Shown: piece after piece, positions 26,575 through 34,830 of the stretch | Position numbering within the stretch: position 1 is the stretch's first letter | Layout of the letters: each line of letters opens with the position of its first letter | DNA from: JAXLVB01 sp046329195 | GTDB lineage: Bacteria; Bacteroidota; Bacteroidia; Cytophagales; Spirosomataceae | Assembly (NCBI GenBank): GCA_046329195.1 | Contig: JAXLVB010000002.1 | Span: 1,302,001 to 1,366,000 of the forward strand | DNA: 64,000 nt | Direction of reading: 5' to 3' | The notes under the pieces: generated by a model | What the model saw: the letters and a program-made list of their open reading frames with translations, nothing else | The model's database searches: none | What the model was told of the DNA's origin: nothing | Translations under genes and position numbers: made by a program

Positions 26575-27894
26575 ATGAAAAAATTCTCTTTATTACTAAC
26601 TATAATACTGTGTATCAGTTTGATGGCTCATGCACAGTACAAAGACGGGAAGCTCTACCTCAACGAGAGTGGTTCGCATTATGTAAAACTGACATTTTTG
26701 AACCAAACTTGGTTACGCTACAATAACAGTAATCCGGGTACCACAGTCAATGGATTTGACCAACCCTCAACTTGGGATGTAGGTCTGCGCCGAACACGTT
26801 TGCAGTTTTTTGGGCAATTGACAGACCATGCTTTTTTTTATTTTCAAGTAGGTCAAAACAATTTCAATTACCTCTCCGACCGCAAGACAGGTTTTTTCAT
26901 CCATGATGCTTTAGGAGAGATTAATTTCAGTAAGCAATTTTCATTGGGTGGTGGTCTTACTGGATGGAGTGGGTTGGCTCGATTTGCATCTCCCTCAGTT
27001 GGTTCCATTTTGGGGGTAGATGCTCCTTTGTTTGAACAAGCCACCGCCGATGCTACCGACCAATTTTTGCGAAAATTGAGTGTGTATGCCAAAGGAAAGC
27101 TTGGAAAATTGGATTATCGAATTGCGTTGTCGGATCCGTTTAGTTTTCAGAAATCACCACTATACAATTCGGCGTCGCCAATTTCGAAATATGCTAATTT
27201 TTCGACAAGGCTTCCCAATTGGCAACAAGAGGCTTATATCCAGTATCAGTTTCTAGATCAAGAAGCCAATATTACCCCCTATACTACGGGAACGTACTAT
27301 GGAGCTAAACGAATTTTTAATATTGGGGTTGGAATGATTAATCAGCCGAATGCTACTTGGAACTATGCCGATAATGGTAAAGATACGCTGTCGAACAATA
27401 TGACGTTATGGGCTATTGATGCTTTTTATGATGCTCCTGTCAACAAAGAAAAAGGAACAGCCATCAGTGCTTATTTGACCTATTGTAATTATAATTTTGG
27501 ACCTGGTTATTTGCGAAATGTGGCCCCCATGAATCCCGCCACCGGAAATAGGAATGCTGCTATTTTGAATGGAGCCGGCAATGGCTTCCCGATGATTGGA
27601 ACGGGAGACGTGGTTTATGGCCAAGTGGGTTATAAGTTCAAGAACAATTTGTTAAGTAAGAGGGGGACCTTAATGCCTTATGCCAGCGGGCAATTTGCCA
27701 ATTATCAGCGGCTATCGGGTTGGTATGGGTTTTATGACATAGGTGTCAATTGGTTACTAAGTGGTTCGACTTCTAAGTTAACGCTTGCGTACCAAAACCG
27801 ACCGATTTTCACGGCTACTGGCACGAGTGGTAACTACCAAGAAACCGACCGAAGAGGTACTGTTATCTTGCAATATCAAGTGTTTTTCAATTAG
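26575..27894 (+). CDS. Outer membrane porin, OprP/O-like
   Basis: A 439-residue protein with a clear signal peptide (cleavage near AHA-QY at residues 19-21), alternating beta-barrel-like strands, conserved LRRTRLQFFGQLTDHAFFYFQ near 80, and a terminal aromatic residue (ending in QYQVFFN) typical of outer membrane insertion. Its gene sits between two SulP genes, so it probably lets the transported anion cross the outer membrane. That coupling is inferred from position. An intrinsic terminator lies 21 bp after the stop. Confidence 0.75.
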   Translation: MKKFSLLLTIILCISLMAHAQYKDGKLYLNESGSHYVKLTFLNQTWLRYNNSNPGTTVNGFDQPSTWDVGLRRTRLQFFGQLTDHAFFYFQVGQNNFNYLSDRKTGFFIHDALGEINFSKQFSLGGGLTGWSGLARFASPSVGSILGVDAPLFEQATADATDQFLRKLSVYAKGKLGKLDYRIALSDPFSFQKSPLYNSASPISKYANFSTRLPNWQQEAYIQYQFLDQEANITPYTTGTYYGAKRIFNIGVGMINQPNATWNYADNGKDTLSNNMTLWAIDAFYDAPVNKEKGTAISAYLTYCNYNFGPGYLRNVAPMNPATGNRNAAILNGAGNGFPMIGTGDVVYGQVGYKFKNNLLSKRGTLMPYASGQFANYQRLSGWYGFYDIGVNWLLSGSTSKLTLAYQNRPIFTATGTSGNYQETDRRGTVILQYQVFFN

Positions 27895-27915
27895 TATTAT
27901 TTTTGGTTAAGGATT

Positions 27916-27946
27916 AAAAGCCACGGCGTTTCGTCGTGGCTTTTTT
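27916..27946 (+). terminator. Intrinsic terminator after the porin gene
   Basis: A hairpin of AAAAGCCACG pairing with CGTGGCTTTT around a loop, followed by six or more T. It follows the porin stop and separates the first SulP-porin pair from the second SulP gene, which may therefore have its own promoter. Confidence 0.85.
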
Positions 27947-28042
27947 GTTTTTTGTCATAACAATTCAGGTAAACTGCATTTTTTCAACATTTTTAAGACT
28001 TATTTGCATAATCTTTCTTAGAACTGTTCTAAATAAATTTGT

Positions 28043-29644
28043 ATGCTACCTTCTCTATATTCATTCAATCAATACAAAAGGGCGTTCATCGAACAGGACT
28101 TTAAGGCTGGAGTAACGGTATTTTTAGTTGCTCTTCCCCTGTGCCTTGGTATAGCACTTGCCTCAGGAGCGCCCTTGCTTTCTGGCCTTACGGCTGGTAT
28201 TATTGCTGGAGTTATAGTAGCATGGTTTTCGGGCTCCGAACTATCGGTTAGCGGTCCGGCAGCGGGTCTAACTGTCATTGTAGCGGGTGCCATTACCAGT
28301 ATTGGTTCATTTAATGGCTTTTTGGTAGCGGTATTTTTAGCTGGGATCATCCAACTGTGCCTCGGTATTTTCAAATTTGGAAAACTTGGAAGTTATTTTC
28401 CTGAAAGTGTGATTAAGGGAATGCTCGTGGCAATAGGAATAGTCATCATTTTAAAGCAAGTTCCTCACGCCCTTGGCGATGACGGAGACTACGAAGGTGA
28501 ATTTGAATTTTTTCAGATTGCTGATAAAGAAAACACACTTACAGAGTTAATTAAGTCGTTTTTAAATCTCAATCCAGGTGCCTTATTAATCAGTCTTTGT
28601 TGCATTGGTTTGTTGGTAGCTTGGGATAAGGCTTCTAAAAAAGGGATTGCTTTTTTCAAAAAAGTGCCCTCAGCTTTGATTGCCGTCTTGTTAGGAATAG
28701 CTATCAATGAGAGTTATCAGTATATTTATCCGACATGGTATTTAGGGGAATCGAAAATTCACATGGTAAGTTTGCCAATTTTGAGTAGTCTTGGCGAAAT
28801 CTCCATGCTGTTGCATTTCCCAGATTTTACGTTCCTTACCGACCCTAAGGTTTATACAACAGCCTTTACTTTAGCTATTGTGGCAAGCCTTGAAACATTG
28901 CTAAACTTAGAAGCTGCTGATTCAATTGACCCCAAAAAACGGCTATCTTCTCCTGATCAAGAGCTTAAGGCTCAGGGCATTGGCAATATTGTGGCAGGGC
29001 TAATCGGCGGGCTACCCGTCACGTCGGTCGTGGTAAGAACTTCGGCAAATGTGTATGGAGGTGGCACCACCCGAATGTCGTCCTTCACGCATGGACTACT
29101 TTTGCTCATCTGTACGTTAGCCATACCGGGGCTGCTTAACCACATTCCTCTGGCCAGTTTGGCGGCTATTCTTCTGACTGTTGGCTATAAATTGGCCAAT
29201 CCGGCCATTTTTAGAGGTGTTTACAAAAATGGCATAGATCAGTATATTCCTTTTTTGATTACCATTATCTTAGTTGTTTTTACCGACCTTCTGATGGGAA
29301 TTTTCATGGGTTTATTAGTAGGTATTGGTTTTGTTATCTACTCTAATTATCAGTCAGTTATTACTGTTGTTCGAGATCAAAATCGAGTACTTATCCGCTT
29401 CAATAAAGATGTTTCTTTCTTGAATAAGCCGCTCCTCAAAACCACACTCATGGGCTTAAAAGAAGGAGATTTAGTGTTTGTAGAGGCGTCGGGGTCCGTA
29501 TTTATTGACAATGATATTTTTAATCTTTTGAAGGAGTTCAAGTCTGCCTCAAAAATCAAGAAGTTAGAGATTTATTTCAAAAATATCTCTCGAAAAAAAA
29601 TACAATTTCCTAATCAAACTCAAGACAAAATTGAGACGCTCTAA
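28043..29644 (+). CDS. SulP-family anion transporter (second copy)
   Basis: A 533-residue SulP permease, paralogous to the one at 24.9 kb. It has the family opening (DFKAGVTVFLVALPLCLGIA), SGPAAGLTVIVAGAI near 70, and NIVAGLIGGLPVTSVVVRTSANV near 315. A C-terminal STAS-like region follows from about 440, shorter and less typical than in the first copy. Its stop lies 12 bp ahead of the carbonic anhydrase ATG, so the two are almost certainly co-transcribed. This SulP plus carbonic anhydrase pair is the best evidence that the cargo is bicarbonate. Confidence 0.92.
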   Translation: MLPSLYSFNQYKRAFIEQDFKAGVTVFLVALPLCLGIALASGAPLLSGLTAGIIAGVIVAWFSGSELSVSGPAAGLTVIVAGAITSIGSFNGFLVAVFLAGIIQLCLGIFKFGKLGSYFPESVIKGMLVAIGIVIILKQVPHALGDDGDYEGEFEFFQIADKENTLTELIKSFLNLNPGALLISLCCIGLLVAWDKASKKGIAFFKKVPSALIAVLLGIAINESYQYIYPTWYLGESKIHMVSLPILSSLGEISMLLHFPDFTFLTDPKVYTTAFTLAIVASLETLLNLEAADSIDPKKRLSSPDQELKAQGIGNIVAGLIGGLPVTSVVVRTSANVYGGGTTRMSSFTHGLLLLICTLAIPGLLNHIPLASLAAILLTVGYKLANPAIFRGVYKNGIDQYIPFLITIILVVFTDLLMGIFMGLLVGIGFVIYSNYQSVITVVRDQNRVLIRFNKDVSFLNKPLLKTTLMGLKEGDLVFVEASGSVFIDNDIFNLLKEFKSASKIKKLEIYFKNISRKKIQFPNQTQDKIETL

Positions 29645-29656
29645 TTTACCATCACC

Positions 29657-30310
29657 ATGAACGCTTATTACAATTTACTCCTTCGCAACAAAGCTTGGGC
29701 ACAAGACAAAATCCAAGAAGATGAGGGCTACTTTGAGCGCTTGGCACAGGTTCAAACTCCTGAATTTCTGTGGATTGGTTGCGCCGATAGTAGAGTTCCT
29801 GCCAATGAGGTGACAGGCACAGACCCTGGCGAAATATTTGTGCATCGCAATGTAGCCAACTTAGTGGTTCATACAGACATCAATATGCTGTCGGTACTCC
29901 AATATGCGGTAGAAGTGCTCAAGGTCAAGCACATTATGGTCTGTGGACATTACAACTGTGGTGGAGTAAAAGCCGCCATGACCAATACAGATTTTGGCCT
30001 GATTAACAAGTGGTTACGAAACATCAAAGACGTGTATTCGAAGCACGATACTGAGCTAAATATGATTAAAGACGAAACGGCTCGTTTTAATCGCTTGGTT
30101 GAGCTAAACGTTTATGAGCAAAGCTTAAATCTTGCAAAAACTACCATTATTCAGCGTTCTTGGAAAAACACAAATTACCCTTATATTCATGGTTGGGTTT
30201 TTGACATGCACACTGGTATCATCAAAGAAATCAACAATATCCAACCTGGGGCAGAAATTGACCTGATTTACCGGTATGATTTTCCAGAAAAGTCTGAATA
30301 TGACCATTAG
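29657..30310 (+). CDS. can: Beta-class carbonic anhydrase
   Basis: A 217-residue enzyme interconverting CO2 and bicarbonate. Zinc ligands and the catalytic dyad of beta carbonic anhydrases are visible: Cys42-x-Asp44-x-Arg46 (CADSR), His98 and Cys101 (CGHYNCGG), with the HRNVANLV segment at 63-70. The length is usual for the family. It is the last gene of the SulP operon and converges with an MFS gene 4 bp away. It likely equilibrates imported bicarbonate with CO2 in the cytoplasm for carboxylases or pH control. Confidence 0.96.
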   Translation: MNAYYNLLLRNKAWAQDKIQEDEGYFERLAQVQTPEFLWIGCADSRVPANEVTGTDPGEIFVHRNVANLVVHTDINMLSVLQYAVEVLKVKHIMVCGHYNCGGVKAAMTNTDFGLINKWLRNIKDVYSKHDTELNMIKDETARFNRLVELNVYEQSLNLAKTTIIQRSWKNTNYPYIHGWVFDMHTGIIKEINNIQPGAEIDLIYRYDFPEKSEYDH

Positions 30311-30314
30311 CCAC

Positions 30315-31508
30315 TTATGCTGTTGAAGAGGCTTTAGAGGCAAGCAACAAAATAGCGGCCCCCAATAACATGATAATACCTAGTGCTATTCGTAAAGAAC
30401 TGGCATCGGCTAAAAACCCAATTAAAGGAGGCCCCACCAAAAAGCCCGTATAACCAATGGTTGAGACTGCATTTAAGGCCATGCCTGCTGACATTGTTTT
30501 GGATTTTCCTGCGGCGCTATAGGCGATAGGTACCACACAGGCGACCCCAGCACCTACTAGTCCTAAGCCTAATATGATAGCAAAACTAACAGGATACAAT
30601 AAGGCAATTCCAATTCCTAAACTTATTAAACCTCCACTGACAATCAACATTTTTGTAATACCAAATCGGTTGGTTAGATAGTCACCTGTGAAGCGACCAA
30701 TGGACATAATGAGTGCAAAAGCTGTATAACCCATGGAGGCAGAGCCACCTGACTTGGAAAGCGATTGTTTGTAGTAAATAGCGCTCCAATCGGCCATTGC
30801 ACCTTCGGTCATCATGGCACAAAGGCAAATAATGCTGAGTATCCAGAGGCTTTGGTCGGGTAATGAGAATAGTGGCCCTTTTTGTCCACTTTGGGTATCA
30901 TTAGTCAATAACCATCTCGAAATCAACACTAATCCCACGATGACGAAAAGGAAAATACAAGCAAAATGAAGCGGTGGTTCTATTTGTGATGTTGCAAAAA
31001 TACCACCGATGGCTGCGCCTGCCATTGCACCTAAGCTCCAAACCGCATGAAATGTGGACATGAGGGTACGTCCATACAATTTCTCCACGCCAATGGCTTG
31101 GGTGTTCATTGCTATATTTAGGATATTGTCAGCTGCCCCAAATACTGCCAATACAAAGGCTAAGGTAAGGGCTGAAGGAGCCAAACCCAGACCAATAAGG
31201 GCAGTGCAAGAAAGTAAGGTGGACAAGATACAGACTAACTTACTACCAAACCGTTCGACCAAAAAACCAGTAATCAATACAGAGGTCAACGAACCGATGG
31301 GCATGCCTAACAAGACACCACCCAATTCGGCAACTCCAATGTGTAATTTCTCTTGAATGTCGGGAATTCTGGAGGCCCACGATGCAAAAATGACTCCTAA
31401 CAAAAAGAATAAAGTGAAGGTGGCCATTCTAGGCTTAAGGCGTTCACTTTTTAGCAAAAACTGGACTCCAACCACATCCGGAGCAGCTATTTTATCTATT
31501 TCATTCAT
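30315..31508 (-). CDS. MFS transporter
   Basis: A 397-residue major facilitator with about 12 membrane segments. The N-terminal half has FASWASRIPDIQEKL near residue 40 and a loop 2-3 element (GFLVERFGSK), with a second (DYLTNRFGITK) at the matching place in the C-terminal half. It resembles YbjJ/fucose-permease-type carriers, whose substrates vary. The genes downstream on the same strand begin elsewhere, and this gene ends 4 bp from the carbonic anhydrase stop. A nucleotidase gene lies 27 bp upstream, so both may share a transcript. Confidence 0.8.
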   Translation of the reverse strand: MNEIDKIAAPDVVGVQFLLKSERLKPRMATFTLFFLLGVIFASWASRIPDIQEKLHIGVAELGGVLLGMPIGSLTSVLITGFLVERFGSKLVCILSTLLSCTALIGLGLAPSALTLAFVLAVFGAADNILNIAMNTQAIGVEKLYGRTLMSTFHAVWSLGAMAGAAIGGIFATSQIEPPLHFACIFLFVIVGLVLISRWLLTNDTQSGQKGPLFSLPDQSLWILSIICLCAMMTEGAMADWSAIYYKQSLSKSGGSASMGYTAFALIMSIGRFTGDYLTNRFGITKMLIVSGGLISLGIGIALLYPVSFAIILGLGLVGAGVACVVPIAYSAAGKSKTMSAGMALNAVSTIGYTGFLVGPPLIGFLADASSLRIALGIIMLLGAAILLLASKASSTA

Positions 31509-31535
31509 CGTAATCTAGTATTTTTGAGACTATAC

Positions 31536-32072
31536 CTATACCTTTGTTAACAATAATGCTTCTACTTCTTTCCAATTGTTCACCCTTGTGTATCCGTTGA
31601 TATGCAAATTATGAGGAGCTGTAAACAAGAGTGGTTGCCCTTCACGAAACGCCTTGAGGTTTTTCTCATGGTCATCAATCAAGTAATCGGCCTTAACCAT
31701 GTATTTGTGTCCACAAAAAACGATGAATCGCCAGTTGATGAAAGGGAAATGCTCCTGCATCCATTCTAATTTTTCTTTCATTGAAAGTGGAAACTCAACG
31801 GCTGCTGAAACGATAAAAACTTCGTACTGTGTTTGTAGTCGTTGAATCACTCCTTGGGCATCGGCCTTGACTTTCATCCCTCTAAAAAAATCAGGCTCAT
31901 ACACCCAACTCCGAATAGTCTTGTGATGCTCAGGAAAGGCATGTTCCCAGCTAAAATTCGGAAGCCTCATTCGCTCCGTCAGGTCAATATTCAGTCGCTC
32001 TAAGGCATACTCACAAAAACGTCCGTTGGCATCGGCCATGACGTCGTCCATATCAATGGCTATTCGTTTCAT
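31536..32072 (-). CDS. 5'(3')-deoxyribonucleotidase-like HAD phosphatase
   Basis: A 178-residue HAD-fold protein of the NT5C type. It starts with the nucleophile motif DMDDVMAD (residues 6-13), has the cap residues after it (LPNFSWEHAF), motif II in FIVSAAVEF, and motif III with the acidic pair LIDDHEKN near 132. Family members dephosphorylate deoxynucleoside monophosphates. The gene lies 2 bp downstream of a VOC-family gene on the same strand and 27 bp upstream of the MFS gene. Confidence 0.82.
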   Translation of the reverse strand: MKRIAIDMDDVMADANGRFCEYALERLNIDLTERMRLPNFSWEHAFPEHHKTIRSWVYEPDFFRGMKVKADAQGVIQRLQTQYEVFIVSAAVEFPLSMKEKLEWMQEHFPFINWRFIVFCGHKYMVKADYLIDDHEKNLKAFREGQPLLFTAPHNLHINGYTRVNNWKEVEALLLTKV

Positions 32073-32074
32073 AA

Positions 32075-32458
32075 TCAGATGGTTATTTCAATTAAATTTC
32101 CGTCGGGGTCGGCAATTACGCTTTCATAATAGCCATCGCCTGTCCAGCGAGGTTCTCCGATGATGCGAATCCCATTTTCTCTCAATCGCATTGTCATTTC
32201 ATCCACAGCTTGGACACTACCTACCGAAAAGGCCAAGTGCGTCAATCCAACTTGCAAGCCAGACTTGAAAGATTCTTCCACCTGTGGTTTAGACATTATT
32301 TCAAGGCGTGCACCCGAATCAAAACTCAGGAAATACGAATAAAATTCTTTGGTTGGGTTATGATATCGCTGATTGGCCTTGGCCTGAAAATAGCGTGTAT
32401 AGAAGGCTTTGAGTTCTTCTAACTGATTGGTCCATAAGGCGATATGCTCTATTTTCAT
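32075..32458 (-). CDS. VOC-superfamily (glyoxalase-like) protein
   Basis: A 127-residue single vicinal-oxygen-chelate domain. It starts KIEHIALWTNQLEELKAFY, with an early metal-binding His5, and has a second His in GLTHLAFSVGS and a C-terminal Glu in PDGNLIEI. The layout is that of glyoxalase I or bleomycin-resistance-like dimers. The substrate is unknown. It leads the three-gene minus-strand run ending with the MFS gene and diverges from the DeoR-type regulator across a 137-bp gap holding regulatory sequence. Confidence 0.85.
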   Translation of the reverse strand: MKIEHIALWTNQLEELKAFYTRYFQAKANQRYHNPTKEFYSYFLSFDSGARLEIMSKPQVEESFKSGLQVGLTHLAFSVGSVQAVDEMTMRLRENGIRIIGEPRWTGDGYYESVIADPDGNLIEITI

Positions 32459-32520
32459 TGAATTTTGGTGATGTATCGAGCCTCAATACGGAATTTTTCT
32501 GTAAAAAACCGAAATATGCC

Positions 32521-32549
32521 GCATATATGCAATTTTTTTATTATTTTTG
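32521..32549. promoter_or_regulatory. Candidate operator and -7 box before the DeoR gene
   Basis: GCATATATGC (32521-32530) is a perfect 10-nt palindrome, and TATTTTTG (32542-32549) fits the Bacteroidota -7 consensus TANNTTTG, 46 bp ahead of the DeoR-family start. The palindrome falls where a -33 element would be, so it could be an autoregulatory operator. No clear -33 TTG is present. Confidence 0.4.
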
Positions 32550-32595
32550 TACATTAATTATTCAAAAATTCCACAAAACCGAAATTTTCCTCACT

Positions 32596-33354
32596 ATGCT
32601 ACGAGAAGAACGCTTGCAATTCATCCTGAAAAAATTGGAAAAGCAGCAACGAGTATTTTCGGTTGAATTAAGCGAAGAACTGCAAGTTTCGGACGATACC
32701 ATTCGTCGTGATTTGAATGAGTTGGCCGAAGCTGGAAAACTCAAAAAAGTACATGGAGGGGCTGTGCCGGTGATACCCAAAGCACCAGCCCCGCTCAAAT
32801 TGACCGAACGGATTTCGTATGCTCAAGCTGAGAAAGAAATCATTATGCACAAGGCGCTGGCTCTGTTTAAGGATGGCCAAACGGTGATTCTGGACAATGG
32901 CTCTACCAATATGCTCATTGCCAGCAACTTGCCTCAAAGCCTCAATGCTACTATTTTTACAAATAGCCTTCCGATTGCCCAAATTTTATGTGCTTATCCG
33001 AATATTGAATTGGTGTTTGTGGGAGGTAAAATCTTTAAAAATGCGCAAGTAGCCGAAGGGGCTGCTACTGTGCAAGCCCTCAGTAAAATCAGGGCGGATT
33101 TTTGTATTGTGGGGGTATGTAGTATTCATCCCACGATTGGGGTGACAACCCCTTATTGGGAAGAAGGGTTGGTCAAACAAAAAATGGTTGAAGTCTCTGA
33201 ACGGGTGATTGCCACGGCTTGGCGAGACAAATTCAACACCGCCGAAACGTGTTGGGTTTGCGATTATGAAACCCTGGATTTGCTCATTACCGACTCATCT
33301 CTATCGCCTTCACAACGAGCCGATTACGAAGGAAAGGGTGTGGAGATTTGGTAA
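32596..33354 (+). CDS. DeoR-family transcriptional regulator
   Basis: A 252-residue regulator. The DeoR-type helix-turn-helix fills residues 1-57 (REERLQFILKKLEKQ, then VSDDTIRRDLNELAE and KVHGGAV). A sugar-phosphate-sensing DeoRC domain follows, with DNGSTN, FTNSLPIA and GGKI motifs. The frame is open further upstream, but the ATG at 32596 begins exactly at the conserved HTH. Such proteins usually repress sugar or nucleoside catabolism. The divergent VOC/nucleotidase/MFS run is a plausible target. Confidence 0.9.
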   Translation: MLREERLQFILKKLEKQQRVFSVELSEELQVSDDTIRRDLNELAEAGKLKKVHGGAVPVIPKAPAPLKLTERISYAQAEKEIIMHKALALFKDGQTVILDNGSTNMLIASNLPQSLNATIFTNSLPIAQILCAYPNIELVFVGGKIFKNAQVAEGAATVQALSKIRADFCIVGVCSIHPTIGVTTPYWEEGLVKQKMVEVSERVIATAWRDKFNTAETCWVCDYETLDLLITDSSLSPSQRADYEGKGVEIW

Positions 33355-33387
33355 AAATTGAAGTATGTGCATAGGAAAAACCTCCTG

Positions 33388-34215
33388 CTACTTCAACTGC
33401 ACTCGAAACCAAAATTCTGATTTTGCGGCTGCAGCAGCTACATTAGGGTTATTTCTCATGCCACCACCGCCATAGTTGCCTCCTCCCATGCCCGTCATTC
33501 CACCTCGGCGCATGCCACCGCTCATACCTCCAATTCTGACACTATTTCTACCGCCACTTATTCTACCTCTCATGCCTGCACCTGACCAATTGCCCCCTTG
33601 TTGCGTTGCTACGTTGCCGCCTCCGCCAAATCCTTCTATGACAATTCCGATGGACGGTAACGTACGTTCTTTAGCCACTTTGGCTAAGGGTAATTGTGCT
33701 CGATAAATTAGGGTATTGTTCTCGACTGTCATTTTCGCTGAAAAACTACTACTATCTACCCCTTGCCACAACTCATTGGGTACACCATTCTCAACCAAAA
33801 TAGCCTCTGGTGAGATGGCACTAAGCATTTTGTTCACCACATCATTGCGGTCCCTACGGGCTGAGGCAGTAGGGTCGTCGGAGGGAGAAGGGCGATCTTG
33901 TTTTTCAAGGATGGGAAACCCTTCTTGCCGAACGGGATAATTAAAGTAATTGCTCTTGCTTTTTTTGCCTTTGGCATCAAAGTAGATTTTTACGCCATTG
34001 CGCACCATACGAAGCTGGGTGGCACGGTTGGGCGTTTCGAGCACTACGTACAACATCCGATTATCGTTTTCGATGTGATATCGTAGTTGAAGTTGTTGAT
34101 CAGAGTAGGTATTTCCTTCTGATTCAGGCAGGTCTGCCCTACTAGACTGGTGAATGGGCAGCTTACTACACGCACTGACCAACACCACACAAGCTACCAA
34201 TTTAAAAGAATTCAT
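33388..34215 (-). CDS. Lipoprotein with glycine/methionine-rich tail
   Basis: A 275-residue predicted lipoprotein with a lipobox V-S-A-C at residues 13-16. The middle (about 40-190) is a mixed alpha/beta region without a recognised family name. From about 200 the tail is rich in Gly, Arg, Met and Asn (repeats of GGM, GGG, RGG), then an Ala-rich patch and a short conserved-looking end (EFWFRVQLK). The tail could be a flexible, metal- or surface-binding linker. Its 3' end faces the DeoR gene, with an 8-bp inverted repeat (33358-33365/33389-33396) between the stops. Confidence 0.65.
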   Translation of the reverse strand: MNSFKLVACVVLVSACSKLPIHQSSRADLPESEGNTYSDQQLQLRYHIENDNRMLYVVLETPNRATQLRMVRNGVKIYFDAKGKKSKSNYFNYPVRQEGFPILEKQDRPSPSDDPTASARRDRNDVVNKMLSAISPEAILVENGVPNELWQGVDSSSFSAKMTVENNTLIYRAQLPLAKVAKERTLPSIGIVIEGFGGGGNVATQQGGNWSGAGMRGRISGGRNSVRIGGMSGGMRRGGMTGMGGGNYGGGGMRNNPNVAAAAAKSEFWFRVQLK

Positions 34216-34830
34216 ATTTCAATTAGTTTTAACATAAATAACGCAAACGATAGTTGGGTGTTGCTTGTACCTCTTGGAAAGCGAATGGGCTTAAGTTTAT
34301 TGTAAACTATGTTTATTTAAAATTCACCTTGTAAATAACTGCTAATTTTATGCCTCAGATACGGTTTTAATCTTTGAAAATTAGCGTTTTTGAATATGAG
34401 ATAGTCTGTGGTTAAAAAATGAATTTATTTGGTTTACAGTGTATTAAGGTTAGAGAAGCATTTAATTAACACTGTTACATAACTGATTATCAAATATTTA
34501 TATAATTACAAATATAGTGCATCATCAAAAATTCAGTGAAACTCGGTTGATTTCTAAACTTTGTGCTACTCAATGGTAAAAACATTCATCGACTAACTTG
34601 TATTTATTGGGGTTGTTTTGAAAAAAGCAAAATTTATGAATGTTCTTCGTGGAGTATTTTGTGGTACATGAAAACATGTTAAAAGGTATGAGTCATACTT
34701 TTAGACACCTCATATCTATCTTATTTATACATTTTCCTCTCATCATTTTTTCTCATGACGTGTATTTGATTTGTGTACCTTTGAGTGGTGCAAATAACCT
34801 ATTTAAGGCTACGCCCTAAAAAACTGGAAA
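34216..34830. other. AT-rich intergenic region upstream of the beta-lactamase-like gene
   Basis: 615 bp without a credible gene. It is AT-rich and contains short inverted pieces with GTAAAC/GTTTAC. TACCTTTG at 34776-34783 fits the TANNTTTG -7 box of Bacteroidota and lies 47 bp ahead of the 34831 start, but there is no clear TTG at the right distance upstream. I see no RNA structure that I can name. Confidence 0.4.
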
